Source: a virus
Strand: one strand, 5' to 3'
Virus record (IMG/VR): IMGVR_UViG_3300034198_025562
Location: 1 to 41,854 of that record
DNA: 41,854 bases
A program made the position numbers and the translations under genes. The notes under the pieces were generated by a model. The model had not been told where the DNA came from, ran no database searches, and saw only the letters and a program-made list of their open reading frames with translations. This document shows positions 1-7,545 of this stretch, one piece after another. Position 1 is the stretch's first letter; every line of letters begins with the position of its first letter.

Positions 1-306
1 AATGAACCAGCGATCGTTCACTTGAAGCCCCGTCGCGATCGCATCGAGCGTGAGCTTCAGCAAATTGTCCGCGTCCATTGGGCGATTTAAATGCGCCCAG
101 ATGTCGATGACAATACGCTTCTTATCCACCGGAATAAAGTCCGGCCTTGCCACTATAGCAGCAATCGTCTGTCGTGTCACTTCCTCCTTCCACGCTTTGG
201 CTTCCCTGGTCATGTAGAAAATCCTGCCTGCGACACGGTAGGCCCTGTTCCACGAGGGGGGTCTTCCGTTCAGGCGTATCTCAAGTGGTCTGGTCCAGCC
301 TTCCAA
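1..306 (-). CDS. RusA-like Holliday junction resolvase (partial)
   Basis: The C-terminus runs off the left edge; 102 codons are visible. The translation has the RusA layout: an N-terminal strand with a Pro-rich turn and Asn20, then a basic helix (EAKAWK), then the catalytic block with Asp78, Asp80, Asn81, Lys84 and Asp88, followed by Asn97-Asp98. RusA nucleases resolve four-way DNA junctions during phage recombination and replication. The start is unsure: I chose TTG at 306, which leaves about 24 bases of overlap with the helicase loader; an in-frame ATG at 381 would overlap far more. It is the last visible gene of the leftward replication/recombination operon. Family assignment is firm; the exact start is not. 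Confidence 0.8.
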   Translation of the reverse strand, partial: MEGWTRPLEIRLNGRPPSWNRAYRVAGRIFYMTREAKAWKEEVTRQTIAAIVARPDFIPVDKKRIVIDIWAHLNRPMDADNLLKLTLDAIATGLQVNDRWFI

Positions 307-925
307 GTCGGATACGCTGGTCCGACCCTCCCACTTTGACAGCGCGACAGGTCTGCTGTAGGCGGGAGACGAGAGCCCCATATCCAAGGGCGTCGAGCTC
401 GTCAAGTCCGCGGTTCGTCGTTGCGATGGTCGCTTTGCACGCACTATATCGACTCTCCACTAATACGTAGAGCCTCTCCGCCGCCCAGTCCGTGGCCTTC
501 TCCTTGCCAAGATCATCAAGAATGACGACCGAAGCCTTTTCCAGGCAGTATTCAAACATGGCTACTACTTCTGCGTCATTATACTTCATGGATGATCGGA
601 TGCGATCAAGGAACAACGGGACGTTGATGAAACGAGCGCCAAGGAGACCCTGGGCAACCTTCTCTCGTACCGCAGCGACGGCGAGGTGGGTCTTTCCCGT
701 TCCAGGAGGACCGACAAAGAGGAGTCCGCGCTCGCCCAGCGGTTCAGCAGCCCAGTCCTGTGCAGCCTGCAGTGCGGTCTTTGATTCCTTCTGGGACTCA
801 AACTGCGCAAAGGTGCTGTTCATATAACGTTCAGGGATTCCCGACTTTCGCAGGGCTTCCTTGATGTCGCTTGGTGGCACAGTTTTATTCTGCACATCTT
901 CTAGGTACACTACTTCTGTCATCAA
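281..925 (-). CDS. DnaC/IstB-like helicase loader ATPase
   Basis: This 214-residue AAA+ protein has a perfect Walker A (GPPGTGKT, residues 72-79), Walker B (VVILDD, about 133-138), a sensor-1-like IATTNR stretch near 167-172 and Arg residues near 189-204 that could supply finger or sensor-2 functions. Family knowledge: DnaC-type loaders open the replicative helicase ring and place it on origin DNA. No helicase is seen here, so it may load the host DnaB or one encoded outside the window. Its ATG overlaps the stop of the upstream replisome organiser by 4 bases (ATGA), which suggests coupled translation; the pair forms a typical phage initiation module. Confidence 0.85.
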   Translation of the reverse strand: MMTEVVYLEDVQNKTVPPSDIKEALRKSGIPERYMNSTFAQFESQKESKTALQAAQDWAAEPLGERGLLFVGPPGTGKTHLAVAAVREKVAQGLLGARFINVPLFLDRIRSSMKYNDAEVVAMFEYCLEKASVVILDDLGKEKATDWAAERLYVLVESRYSACKATIATTNRGLDELDALGYGALVSRLQQTCRAVKVGGSDQRIRLGRLDQTT

Positions 926-1611
926 TCCTCCAAATGCGCATCTCTGGCGCTTGATGTTTGCCTGACTGGAGTTATCTTACGCTTCTGGCTTATTGCCGTC
1001 AAATAGGAGATCGGATCTCCCTTGAGGTCCCTAAGTGCCGCGTCGCAAACTGCTGCCATGAGCGCTGGAATCCCTCCAGGGAAATCTTTCATCAACTTTG
1101 CAATGCGGCTGTATTCGCTTCGTTGCGGCACAACCCCAAGCATCGCACCAAAGAACTCACCGAGCCTTCCCTGCGTGTTCGGCCCAGCAACGACATATGA
1201 GAGCCACTCCTTCAGGCTCCTGGCAACTGGTGTGTCGTGATCATCTCGCAATCCAAGTCGGTCAAGCCTCGCCCTTCCAGCCGCCGCAAGATTTGCGCGA
1301 GCCTGCGCCATGCCGTCTGCTGGCTCCTGCCACTCGTCCCAATCGTGAACAGCAAGACCATCCATCAATCCGACCCTTCGGAAGTGCGGAAGGAACTTTG
1401 CGTTCTGCGTTCCGACGAGCCCCTCAACATGCTGATCTGATTCAAACACGCCGTTTGTTTCCGATGCCGAGCAGAGAAGAACTACCCACGCCCACCGTGC
1501 GTTGTTGTCGGGCAAGCGCCATAGCTTCTTGTGTCGCGGTAGGTCGCTGTAGCATCTCCAATATACTCGGTGATCCGCTGGCTCCTCAATCGGAATGATC
1601 TGGGGCTTCAC
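922..1611 (-). CDS. Replisome organiser / DnaD-like replication initiator
   Basis: About 229 residues. The N-terminal half (R-H-K-K-L-W-R-L, then an Ala-rich helix and DGLAVHDW) resembles the winged-helix domain of phage replication initiators. The C-terminal part ends with a DPISYLTAI segment like the DnaD/DnaB C-terminal domain, which contacts DNA and helicase. I chose GTG at 1611 because it overlaps the upstream stop as GTGA and lies behind an AAGGGGA stretch; a TTG at 1671 would overlap the upstream gene by 64 bases. It precedes the DnaC-like loader with a 4-base overlap, the usual initiator-loader order. The function is inferred from architecture and neighbour, with no diagnostic catalytic motif. 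Confidence 0.6.
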   Translation of the reverse strand: MKPQIIPIEEPADHRVYWRCYSDLPRHKKLWRLPDNNARWAWVVLLCSASETNGVFESDQHVEGLVGTQNAKFLPHFRRVGLMDGLAVHDWDEWQEPADGMAQARANLAAAGRARLDRLGLRDDHDTPVARSLKEWLSYVVAGPNTQGRLGEFFGAMLGVVPQRSEYSRIAKLMKDFPGGIPALMAAVCDAALRDLKGDPISYLTAISQKRKITPVRQTSSARDAHLED

Positions 1612-1757
1612 CCCTGATCCCCTTCGCCAAGTGGTAGTTTCAACTGGTCTGGAATAATTTCCTCCTGACAATCAACACAAATGTCTGTGTCATTCGGAAA
1701 ATATTCTGAGGTGTTGATCTTCTCGCATGCCGCGCACTTCATCGCCCAATCGTACAT
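1608..1757 (-). CDS. Two-CxxC zinc-finger mini-protein
   Basis: A 49-residue protein easily missed because of its size. It starts at ATG 1757 with a near-ideal ribosome site (AAGGAGGA, about 4 bases before the ATG) and ends in a TGA that overlaps the GTG of the replication initiator. Cys8, Cys11, Cys27 and Cys30 form two CxxC knuckles 15 residues apart, the geometry of a small zinc ribbon. I do not recognise a named family. Its position between the RecB-like nuclease and the initiator, with coupled translation, suggests a role in DNA metabolism or takeover, which is inference only. Confidence 0.7.
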   Translation of the reverse strand: MYDWAMKCAACEKINTSEYFPNDTDICVDCQEEIIPDQLKLPLGEGDQG

Positions 1758-1767
1758 CGACTCCTCC

Positions 1768-2637
1768 TTATTCCCAGTCAGGCCAAAGACCTTTCTTCAA
1801 TGTTGGAACCATTCTATACAGTTCCTTACGGTCTTCAGGAATCTGCTGCGGGTGACTCTCAAACTTATTGCACAACGTCTTAAACTCGCACGTTGCGTGC
1901 GCAAAGGCCGTTGGGTTTGGATAGATTGCACCCTTCTCAATCGCGTCAAGGAACGACCTCGCGCCAATATACATTGTGTCAATCTGATCCTGTGTTCTTG
2001 TTGTCACTCTGCGATCCACGTTCACACCCTTGGCTGAATTGCTAATGATGTTGAATGTGATCGTAGGGTCATGACTGTAGTTCTCTCTAATGGCATTGAC
2101 GTAGGCTGTTGCCTGAATGTCGCCATTCTCCCTATCCTTTTCCCACCTGCGCTGCGCCGTCTTGTGCTCCACGACATTGAGGTCCTTGTTGATCATGTCA
2201 AGATTTGTCTTGAGCTTGATCGGAAGCTTTCCCAGTCGGGAGTGCTTGATCTCGGACATCAGCGTGTGCTCAACGTGCTTGGCTTCCCAATCGTCACCTT
2301 CAAGTATGGCTGCGCGAAGCATCTCCTCGCCAGCAAATCCCTCGCTCATTGAGTCGCGTTCCTTTTCTCCGCCCCAGTCGACCTTATCTGCCTCTAGCGC
2401 CCACGTCTTTCTGTAGTGGTCGTAGGCCATTGAAAGGTCGCCGTTGCGCTTACCGCCAGTGATGGGCTCGTACCAGCGCTGGAGACCAGCGTGTACGGAA
2501 GTTCCAAGAGCAAAGTACGCCGTAGTGCGGTTCGTCCACATGCCGAGGCGATACTTGTACCACCAGCGCAACGGGCAAGAGAGAAACTCTCTTAGCTCGC
2601 TGACGCTGATGTGCTGAGGATTTCGCTCCTCAATCAT
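1768..2637 (-). CDS. RecB-like PD-(D/E)XK exonuclease
   Basis: This 289-residue protein has the RecB/Cas4-type nuclease signature: an N-terminal SVSELREFLSCPLRW motif with a Cys, then a GTSVHAGLQ helix with the conserved His, then an Asp (LDMI) followed by VVEHKT, where Glu-x-Lys completes the catalytic set. A further C-x5-C pair lies near residues 250-257, so a metal cluster as in AddB/Cas4 is possible, though I count only three obvious cysteines. In phages such enzymes resect double-strand ends. It overlaps the upstream annealing-protein gene by 4 bases (ATGA), giving an exonuclease-annealase pair like lambda exo/bet or RecE/RecT. Confidence 0.85.
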   Translation of the reverse strand: MIEERNPQHISVSELREFLSCPLRWWYKYRLGMWTNRTTAYFALGTSVHAGLQRWYEPITGGKRNGDLSMAYDHYRKTWALEADKVDWGGEKERDSMSEGFAGEEMLRAAILEGDDWEAKHVEHTLMSEIKHSRLGKLPIKLKTNLDMINKDLNVVEHKTAQRRWEKDRENGDIQATAYVNAIRENYSHDPTITFNIISNSAKGVNVDRRVTTRTQDQIDTMYIGARSFLDAIEKGAIYPNPTAFAHATCEFKTLCNKFESHPQQIPEDRKELYRMVPTLKKGLWPDWE

Positions 2638-3233
2638 CCAACGATCTCCGTGCGGCGGCTCTTGAATTTCTTGACAAGGAACTCTCGGGAAATCTCGTCA
2701 ATTTCGATTCCGTCAGCGGAAGAGTTGTTTACCTTCTGCCCCACTGCGTTCAACTGCTCCATTGTGGTCGCCGCGTCAAAATCGTCGGAGAACTTCTGTA
2801 CATGCGGAGCAAGGACCATGTCCTCAAACACTTCTGCAGCAGCCTTCGCGAGCGTCTTTGACGTGCCGCCCTTTGACTTTATCTCGTCGTCTGAAGCAAT
2901 ACGCTTTGACGGAAGACCGGCCATAACAAGGGCGCGACCAACTGCCGACGTCTCGCAGTTCTCAATCTCAGAACCGCGGGTGTACGGCGTAGCGCCTGGA
3001 ATCTGCATCGCGCTGTGTCCGATTCCTGCTGGGTAGTGATCTATAAACCCGAGGTCGTCGCTGCTGCCCTCGCCCTTTATACCGCGGTAAGCACGAGCCT
3101 CAATCACCACGCGCTTCTCCGTGTGCTCAACAATTTTCGTTTCGATTCGTGCATTTGGATACGCTTCGTACCACGCGCGAATTCGCTCCGCTACATCCAC
3201 GTAATCCTTGAGTGCGCTCTTATCGAATGCCAT
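2634..3233 (-). CDS. Putative single-strand DNA annealing protein (Erf/Rad52-like)
   Basis: This 199-residue protein contains the motif ENCETSAVGRALVMAG, typical of phage single-strand annealing proteins of the Erf/Sak/Rad52-like group (E-x-S-A-x-G-R-A-L), preceded by a beta-rich region with EHTEKRVVIEARAY. The C-terminal third is charged and variable, as in Erf. A good ribosome site (AGGAGGACTGAA) precedes ATG 3233. It lies directly before the RecB-like nuclease with ATGA overlap, so the two probably act together in recombination-dependent replication or end repair. Which annealase family it belongs to cannot be settled by eye. Confidence 0.65.
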   Translation of the reverse strand: MAFDKSALKDYVDVAERIRAWYEAYPNARIETKIVEHTEKRVVIEARAYRGIKGEGSSDDLGFIDHYPAGIGHSAMQIPGATPYTRGSEIENCETSAVGRALVMAGLPSKRIASDDEIKSKGGTSKTLAKAAAEVFEDMVLAPHVQKFSDDFDAATTMEQLNAVGQKVNNSSADGIEIDEISREFLVKKFKSRRTEIVG

Positions 3234-3234
3234 T

Positions 3235-3501
3235 TCAGTCCTCCTTATTCATGTACTGGTCGAGATCCTCGAACAGCTTTGCTTCATCAACACCAAGAAA
3301 TTCAGAAATACGCTGGCGCATCGGCTTACTGATTGGCGCCTGCCCATACTGCACTTGGTTTAGATAACCATACGACACCCCAAGGTGCCGTGCAAGAAAC
3401 CTTCTCTTGATCCCAGTTTCCTCGAGCAGTCTCCACACCCAGGCGGTCTTCTTGCGTTGAAGCAGGCGCTGCTCTGCAAAGTTTGGCCCTGTTTGCTTCA
3501 T
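3235..3501 (-). CDS. Cro/CI-type helix-turn-helix protein
   Basis: About 88 residues. After a basic stretch (LLQRKKTAW) comes a helix-turn-helix of the lambda-repressor/XRE kind: a recognition segment ARHLGVSYGYLNQV followed by a Pro and a further helix (RQRISEFLGV). Such small proteins bind operators and often control early phage genes. I chose ATG 3501, which gives MKQTG as the N-terminus and follows a GGAAGGG about 12 bases upstream; an in-frame ATG at 3528 would overlap the preceding gene and has no ribosome site. It lies inside the recombination operon, so it may be autoregulatory for the downstream annealase and nuclease. Its target is unknown. Confidence 0.7.
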   Translation of the reverse strand: MKQTGPNFAEQRLLQRKKTAWVWRLLEETGIKRRFLARHLGVSYGYLNQVQYGQAPISKPMRQRISEFLGVDEAKLFEDLDQYMNKED

Positions 3502-3508
3502 TGGTACT

Positions 3509-3748
3509 TCAATCCCTTCCAGACTCATCCGAGCCGACTAGCCATTGCTGGAGAGCGTAGTTGATTCCCTCGTAGTACGCCGAGTGATCTTCGGGGGTCA
3601 GTTCCGGCTCCATTCCAGCGGCTGCATTTGCAGCCTCAAACCCGATCGCCACCTTCGGCTTTTCTACGGAGTCTGATCTGTCGAGCACCCTTTTTAGATG
3701 AAGACTGAATCGCCAACTCCCGAGCTTCACCATCTCCAGTTCCGTCAT
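3509..3748 (-). CDS. Small protein of unknown function
   Basis: A 79-residue protein starting at ATG 3748 with a good ribosome site (AAGGGGAG, 8 bases upstream). The C-terminal half has a helical LTPEDHSAYYEGINYALQ segment that looks like a real folded domain. I do not recognise a family. The first part of the gene lies inside the end of the upstream Cys-motif gene in another frame, an overlap of about 113 bases, much longer than elsewhere in the operon. Either both proteins are made or the upstream reading frame ends earlier in reality. Confidence 0.55.
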   Translation of the reverse strand: MTELEMVKLGSWRFSLHLKRVLDRSDSVEKPKVAIGFEAANAAAGMEPELTPEDHSAYYEGINYALQQWLVGSDESGRD

Positions 3749-3959
3749 TCTCGTATCTCCCCTTGCTATGGGAATAGCACTCATCCAAAATACACGAAGA
3801 GTGCGTAGATCCCGCCTTATCGATGGTCTCATCAAAGCTCATCACTCTGCCGCCACGCATGCAGTGCTCATTTGAGCAAAACAGCATTCCAGTTGTGAGC
3901 TCATAGAGTTTCCCGCTACATGCGTAGCAGGATCTCCACCAGATCCCCTTTTCAGCCAT
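3636..3959 (-). CDS. Zinc-knuckle protein overlapping the next gene
   Basis: A 107-residue protein beginning at ATG 3959 behind GGAGGGAAG. Cys11, Cys14, Cys28 and Cys33 (with His32) form a small zinc-binding module in the first 35 residues; more Cys/His residues follow near 55-65. The last 37 codons overlap the following gene in a different frame and read as low-complexity Ser/Lys/Arg, so the functional part is probably the N-terminal two thirds. No named family is recognised. It is one of several small Cys-rich proteins encoded in this early operon. Confidence 0.5.
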   Translation of the reverse strand: MAEKGIWWRSCYACSGKLYELTTGMLFCSNEHCMRGGRVMSFDETIDKAGSTHSSCILDECYSHSKGRYENDGTGDGEARELAIQSSSKKGARQIRLRRKAEGGDRV

Positions 3960-3981
3960 CTTCCCTCCTTCGAGTATGACC

Positions 3982-4155
3982 TTACTTGATTGTATCACCT
4001 CTTGTCAAGGCGCGTTCGGGGAGGCATGACAGGTGGTACTTGTCGTTGCCTTTCTTTACGAGGGGTCCGAGTCCCTTCCGGGTGAGGCCCCACTTTCGTG
4101 CGGGACATACCTTGCTGTGACAATATCCGCTAGGGGACGTATTCTCCTCGATCAT
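3982..4155 (-). CDS. Small C/H-rich protein, possible zinc finger
   Basis: A 57-residue protein starting at ATG 4155 behind a GGAGGG located 8 bases upstream; a longer form from 4191 has no such site. Cys12, Cys17, and a C-terminal His-x2-Cys (YHLSC) could bind one zinc ion, in the manner of host zinc-ribbon proteins with a basic middle (ARKWGLTRKGLG). It overlaps the end of the upstream HNH gene by 26 bases. No family is recognised; function unknown. Confidence 0.5.
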   Translation of the reverse strand: MIEENTSPSGYCHSKVCPARKWGLTRKGLGPLVKKGNDKYHLSCLPERALTRGDTIK

Positions 4156-4444
4156 ATGCAAAGCCCTCCAAATATTCGTATATAGCCTCACGCCATTTGC
4201 GAGAGGACTCCGTTTTAATCCGGTGATGCCAGCCGCAAAGGGTCACCAGGTTCCATTCCTCTGATGGCCCTCGCCTCCCCATACCATAGCTGAAAACGTG
4301 ATCCATCTCCAGGACGATGCCTGTACCAGGACCAAACTGGCTTCCGCACTGGTCGTGCATGCCAATCCTTGGCCCAACGCACCCTTTGTCCCTGGCCAAG
4401 ACGGCTTTTCTCATTACGGGCGTAACCGGATCTCGATGACCCAT
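4130..4444 (-). CDS. HNH endonuclease
   Basis: A 104-residue single-domain HNH nuclease. The beta-beta-alpha metal core is clear: LEMDHV with the catalytic His, then EEWNLVTLCGWHHRIKT with Asn and the final His pair, and a Cys pair (Cys22 and Cys33) earlier that may bind zinc. In HK97-like phages a small HNH protein adjacent to terminase and portal genes assists DNA packaging; this one follows the portal in the same operon, which fits that role, but a homing function is also possible. Its ATG overlaps the TAA of the upstream CFCMPC mini-protein. Confidence 0.85.
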   Translation of the reverse strand: MGHRDPVTPVMRKAVLARDKGCVGPRIGMHDQCGSQFGPGTGIVLEMDHVFSYGMGRRGPSEEWNLVTLCGWHHRIKTESSRKWREAIYEYLEGFAYDRGEYVP

Positions 4445-4590
4445 TAGGACTTCTTTCGCCCACGGCTTTTCTTAATGACTGGCTCCTTGTCCACGTCAAT
4501 TAACTTTGGCCTTGGTGCCTCTCCGGAATCCTTCAGAACTCGGCATGGCATGCAGAAGCAGGGCTGCTGATGATAAAACTTATCAGCCAT
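4444..4590 (-). CDS. CFCMPC mini-protein downstream of portal
   Basis: A 48-residue protein starting at ATG 4590, inside the last codons of the portal gene in another frame, and ending in a TAA that overlaps the ATG of the HNH gene (TAATG). It has a striking CFCMPC cluster at residues 11-16 and a basic tail (KKSRGRKKS). Three close cysteines plus His7 might bind a metal. The ribosome site is weak, so translation probably depends on re-initiation after the portal stop at 4583-4585. Family unknown; judged real because it exactly fills the gap between two firm genes. Confidence 0.6.
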   Translation of the reverse strand: MADKFYHQQPCFCMPCRVLKDSGEAPRPKLIDVDKEPVIKKSRGRKKS

Positions 4591-6781
4591 TCGCTTCGCG
4601 GGATTCTACTGATCGCATTACCTTGTTTGACCATGCCTTGCCAGCATCTCCACCCCAGAGAGCCCAGGCGATTCTTCCAGCAGAAGGGAAACCCTTTTGC
4701 CCTGGTGCCCAGCCTTCACCCTTCTTGTCAACCTCGTGACGGGCAAGATACGAACGCATCTTTCTGACGCGAGCAACTGTCATCTTGTTGCCAACGAGCA
4801 TTCGTGCGGTTTGCTGGCCTGGGCCAATACCGCCACGACCAAACTCTCTTCTCCAGTCGAGACCCTTCTGGGCCTCAGACTTCACGCCAGAAGGAACATC
4901 GAGGTTTATCCCGTCGGCGTTCTCGATTTCAACCTCGGCAATGTTCTTCGCTGTTGGATGAGACGAAGAGTACGCGCGCGCCGCCTGTTCGTCAGTATCG
5001 TAGAATGCGACCACATTGTAGCCGTCTCTTTCAACCTTCTGAGACTCGTATCTCTTAAAGTGGAGGGCGGCGTCGTCCGGGAACGTGTTGCGAATTACAT
5101 CTGCGACAGGTATTCCGAAATCCCCAAGAAGATCCTTAATCAGATCAGGGCTTTCCTTTGAGCGTGTGATTGCAATGATTTCCACCCCTGCCTCGATGTA
5201 CATGTCAAGCTCATCAATTATGTGGGCGGGGCAGTTCTCGTCCAGGACATTGTCTGACTCAATAATCACAGCAGACTTCTTGCCGGATTGCTGGCGCGCG
5301 TTCATGTCGGGATTTGGCTTTGAATCTAGCTGATCCTTGCCTTGGTCCGGCTTGCTCGGCGGCTTCGGCGCGCCTGGAGAATCGTCCACTGCACCCTCAG
5401 GAGCGTCTGGAACGGTTGGTGGTGCCGGTTGGTCGGGGTCGCCAACCTTGCCCTTGAGGTAAAGCTCGTAGTACCTGAGTGGCATGTACCCAAGCGGGCT
5501 CGGAAGCCAGATCTCATTGCCAAGGTCGCCAACGGCATCCTGTCCTCGCTCCTTAAGGGCATCGTTGAGCCGCAGCCACGGAAGACCTGCAAGTGCGGCC
5601 TTGTAGTAGTCGGCGACTGCCTGGGCAGATTCCCTGCCAACGTCGGTGTAAACAAATCTTAGGTTTCTGTCATACAGCCAGACGATCTCGCGGGTAATAT
5701 AGTCCGCGATCAGCTCGCACAGCGGTGCGATCCCGTTATCGGCAGTGAACGCTGCCCCGTACTCAGACGTACTCTTGTTTACATCAAAGTTGAGTCCGAT
5801 GTCTTGCGGCTGAACGCCGAAGACTGCACAGATCTTTCTCGCGAGATAGATCTGCCACTCCATGAATTGCATGTCGCGATTCGATTGGGCCATTGGTATC
5901 CACTTGACACCCTTGCCCCCGCCCGTGATGGCGGTCTGGCTCTTGCCTGCAATCTCGCCTTCCCAGTATGACTTGAAGGCATCTACCTGGTCTGGGCGCA
6001 CGCCCTCGCCAAGATCAATAATGCCAGGGGGAGTCGCCTGTTCAACAATGTTGTTGTTGTACTTCGCCGCGCGAAGATCTGCCTCAATGGTTTCCGCTAG
6101 AACCTCGAGCGGGGAAAGCCCGAGTGGAGAATACGTCACCTTGTTGGCAACAATCACCACCATCTCTTCGTTCTTGTAGTCAGCAACGACCTTGCCGGTA
6201 TCGTCGTACTCAAAGTACCTTGGCTTCTTAAGGTTTGATCCGTCCCATGCTGGGTCAAACGCAATTCTTGAACCATCTTTTGGCCAAAGATTCTTAATCG
6301 GGTCGGTGCTCCTTCCGGCACGCGCCCCAACGGTCAGCTCCTTCTCAATGCACCCCTGGTCAAGAACAAGTATGTCCTCGACAACGGGCTCGATGAATGA
6401 GCGCCATGAATCCATTCTTGTGTTTGGATCACGAAGCAAGTGCTTAATCTTGTGCACAATTTCCACGTTTGCCTGGCTTTCGCCATCAATCGTGACAATA
6501 TCCCATCGCGCCCGGCTGATCTGCTGCCTACGAAGATTTATCGCAGAGCGAATCCACGGATTGTTACGCGACCACTTGCGCAGCATATTGACTGATCTTT
6601 TCTGAACCGTACTTTGCCCCGCCCCGCGCGCATAAGGCTGCGCGTCATAGTTAGGAATCAGAATTGCATCCTTTATTGCCTGAACATCTGCTTCAGCCTG
6701 AACATTTGCTGTGGAGCGACTTACGCGCTCCCAGGGCATCATCACCACGGGTTTTGCTCCTTCGGCTTTCTTGTTCTCCAT
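4583..6781 (-). CDS. HK97-type portal protein with HAD-like and C-terminal extension domains
   Basis: 732 residues, where HK97-family portals are commonly 400-520. Residues about 60-460 are a portal: RNNPWIRSAINLRR, the LGLSPLEV turn, NNNIVEQATPPGI, and FGVQPQDIG with a Thr/Ser-rich stretch after it. A Pro/Asp-rich linker (about 465-495) leads to a HAD-like domain (about 500-610) with motif-I-like IIESDNVLD, motif-II-like IIAIT and motif-IV-like AFYDTDE; the usual nucleophilic Asp is Glu, so activity is doubtful. The last 100 residues carry a Gly/Trp-rich domain (ARHEVDK, GGIGPGQQTAR, AWALWGGD) also found in other phage head proteins. The dodecameric portal forms the DNA gate at the capsid vertex. 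No clear ribosome site; translation is probably coupled to the overlapping upstream gene. Confidence 0.9.
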   Translation of the reverse strand: MENKKAEGAKPVVMMPWERVSRSTANVQAEADVQAIKDAILIPNYDAQPYARGAGQSTVQKRSVNMLRKWSRNNPWIRSAINLRRQQISRARWDIVTIDGESQANVEIVHKIKHLLRDPNTRMDSWRSFIEPVVEDILVLDQGCIEKELTVGARAGRSTDPIKNLWPKDGSRIAFDPAWDGSNLKKPRYFEYDDTGKVVADYKNEEMVVIVANKVTYSPLGLSPLEVLAETIEADLRAAKYNNNIVEQATPPGIIDLGEGVRPDQVDAFKSYWEGEIAGKSQTAITGGGKGVKWIPMAQSNRDMQFMEWQIYLARKICAVFGVQPQDIGLNFDVNKSTSEYGAAFTADNGIAPLCELIADYITREIVWLYDRNLRFVYTDVGRESAQAVADYYKAALAGLPWLRLNDALKERGQDAVGDLGNEIWLPSPLGYMPLRYYELYLKGKVGDPDQPAPPTVPDAPEGAVDDSPGAPKPPSKPDQGKDQLDSKPNPDMNARQQSGKKSAVIIESDNVLDENCPAHIIDELDMYIEAGVEIIAITRSKESPDLIKDLLGDFGIPVADVIRNTFPDDAALHFKRYESQKVERDGYNVVAFYDTDEQAARAYSSSHPTAKNIAEVEIENADGINLDVPSGVKSEAQKGLDWRREFGRGGIGPGQQTARMLVGNKMTVARVRKMRSYLARHEVDKKGEGWAPGQKGFPSAGRIAWALWGGDAGKAWSNKVMRSVESREANG

Positions 6782-6981
6782 GATCTAATAGCGTTAGTAA
6801 TTGCTGTTTGATCCAAGTCTTTATTCACAATGCCCCTGGCATCTGTATAGTTGAATGGTATCATACGAATCCCATCAACCATCCCAATGCCACGAAATGA
6901 GGGAAGACGGGACCACCACTTTGGCACAACGTATCTACCGTCCTCAAATTGCATCTCGACGCTTTCGCTAACTTCAAGCAT
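6742..6981 (-). CDS. Small protein upstream of portal, unknown
   Basis: A 79-residue protein starting at ATG 6981, chosen because GAAGAGG lies 9 bases upstream; in-frame ATGs at 6987 and 7026 are alternatives. It overlaps the upstream gene by 8 bases and the portal start by 40 bases, so the three are likely translated together. The sequence has a PKWWSRLPS motif followed by a DLDQTAITNAIR helix. No family is recognised. The position suggests a head or packaging accessory role, which is inference. Confidence 0.55.
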   Translation of the reverse strand: MLEVSESVEMQFEDGRYVVPKWWSRLPSFRGIGMVDGIRMIPFNYTDARGIVNKDLDQTAITNAIRSWRTRKPKEQNPW

Positions 6982-7513
6982 CCTCATCGACCTCTTCAGC
7001 ATAGTCTTCAGACATGATCTCCGCAACAGAGTCCAGGTTTCCCATTAACTTACCGACGGCCGATGGATCTGTCGGATTCTCTTCGCGGAACTTTTTCCAG
7101 AAACCATCATAAACCTTATCATCCTCATCCGCCACCCTGACCAATTCTTCTTCTACGTGGCGCTGATACTTGATCTGCTGGGGGACGCTCCTCTTAAGCC
7201 TAGAGAGGATCTTGTGGCAGTCGTTGCATACGGCATACCGCTTCTGGCCCTTGGCCCTCGGAACCATCGGCTCTGGGACCAGATCGGCCTCCATATGCTC
7301 AGGCCCAACCATGATGGTGCACATCGCACACCTTGGGTGGGCCCGGTGTATCTCCTCGTATCTTCGCATAATTGGGGCAAGGGTTTTCTGTATTTTTCGG
7401 ATGGCAAGGACAATCTCAATCAGGCCGGTTTCGGCCTCATTCAGCTCTAGACACAAATGGCATTTGACTGCCGTCCCATCACACATGATGACAGTATACA
7501 CACAACTCTGCAT
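6974..7513 (-). CDS. Three-CxxC protein, first gene of leftward operon
   Basis: 179 residues with CHLC near residue 19, CAMC near 62 and CNDCHK near 97, a spacing resembling the zinc-binding shell of HNH-type folds, but the central catalytic His block is not evident. The C-terminal 50 residues are acidic. Two starts are possible, ATG 7513 and ATG 7486; neither has a ribosome site, and a -10-like TACACT lies so close to 7513 that the message may be nearly leaderless. It is the promoter-proximal gene ahead of the portal. It could be a small terminase or regulatory protein, but I see no small-terminase HTH and leave it unnamed. Confidence 0.65.
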   Translation of the reverse strand: MQSCVYTVIMCDGTAVKCHLCLELNEAETGLIEIVLAIRKIQKTLAPIMRRYEEIHRAHPRCAMCTIMVGPEHMEADLVPEPMVPRAKGQKRYAVCNDCHKILSRLKRSVPQQIKYQRHVEEELVRVADEDDKVYDGFWKKFREENPTDPSAVGKLMGNLDSVAEIMSEDYAEEVDEDA

Positions 7514-7545
7514 TTTGTGTGAAAACTAGTGTATTATTATGCGTA
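7514..7545. promoter_or_regulatory. Divergent promoter region, overlapping -10 boxes
   Basis: On the minus strand TACACT (7533-7528) lies 14 bases before ATG 7513, with TATTGA 16 bases further upstream as a weak -35. On the plus strand TATTAT (7532-7537) faces the head operon. The two -10 boxes overlap, so polymerase binding in one direction should exclude the other, giving a simple early/late switch between the portal-replication operon and the capsid operon. This is read from consensus matching only. Confidence 0.4.

Noticed and set aside
4215-4499. Second minus-strand frame over the HNH gene
   Set aside because: It overlaps the firm HNH frame throughout, has an arginine/serine-rich shadow composition and no ribosome site.
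6974-7513. Small terminase subunit
   Set aside because: The position before the portal is suggestive, but the protein shows CxxC zinc-type motifs and no N-terminal HTH, so the name was not assigned.
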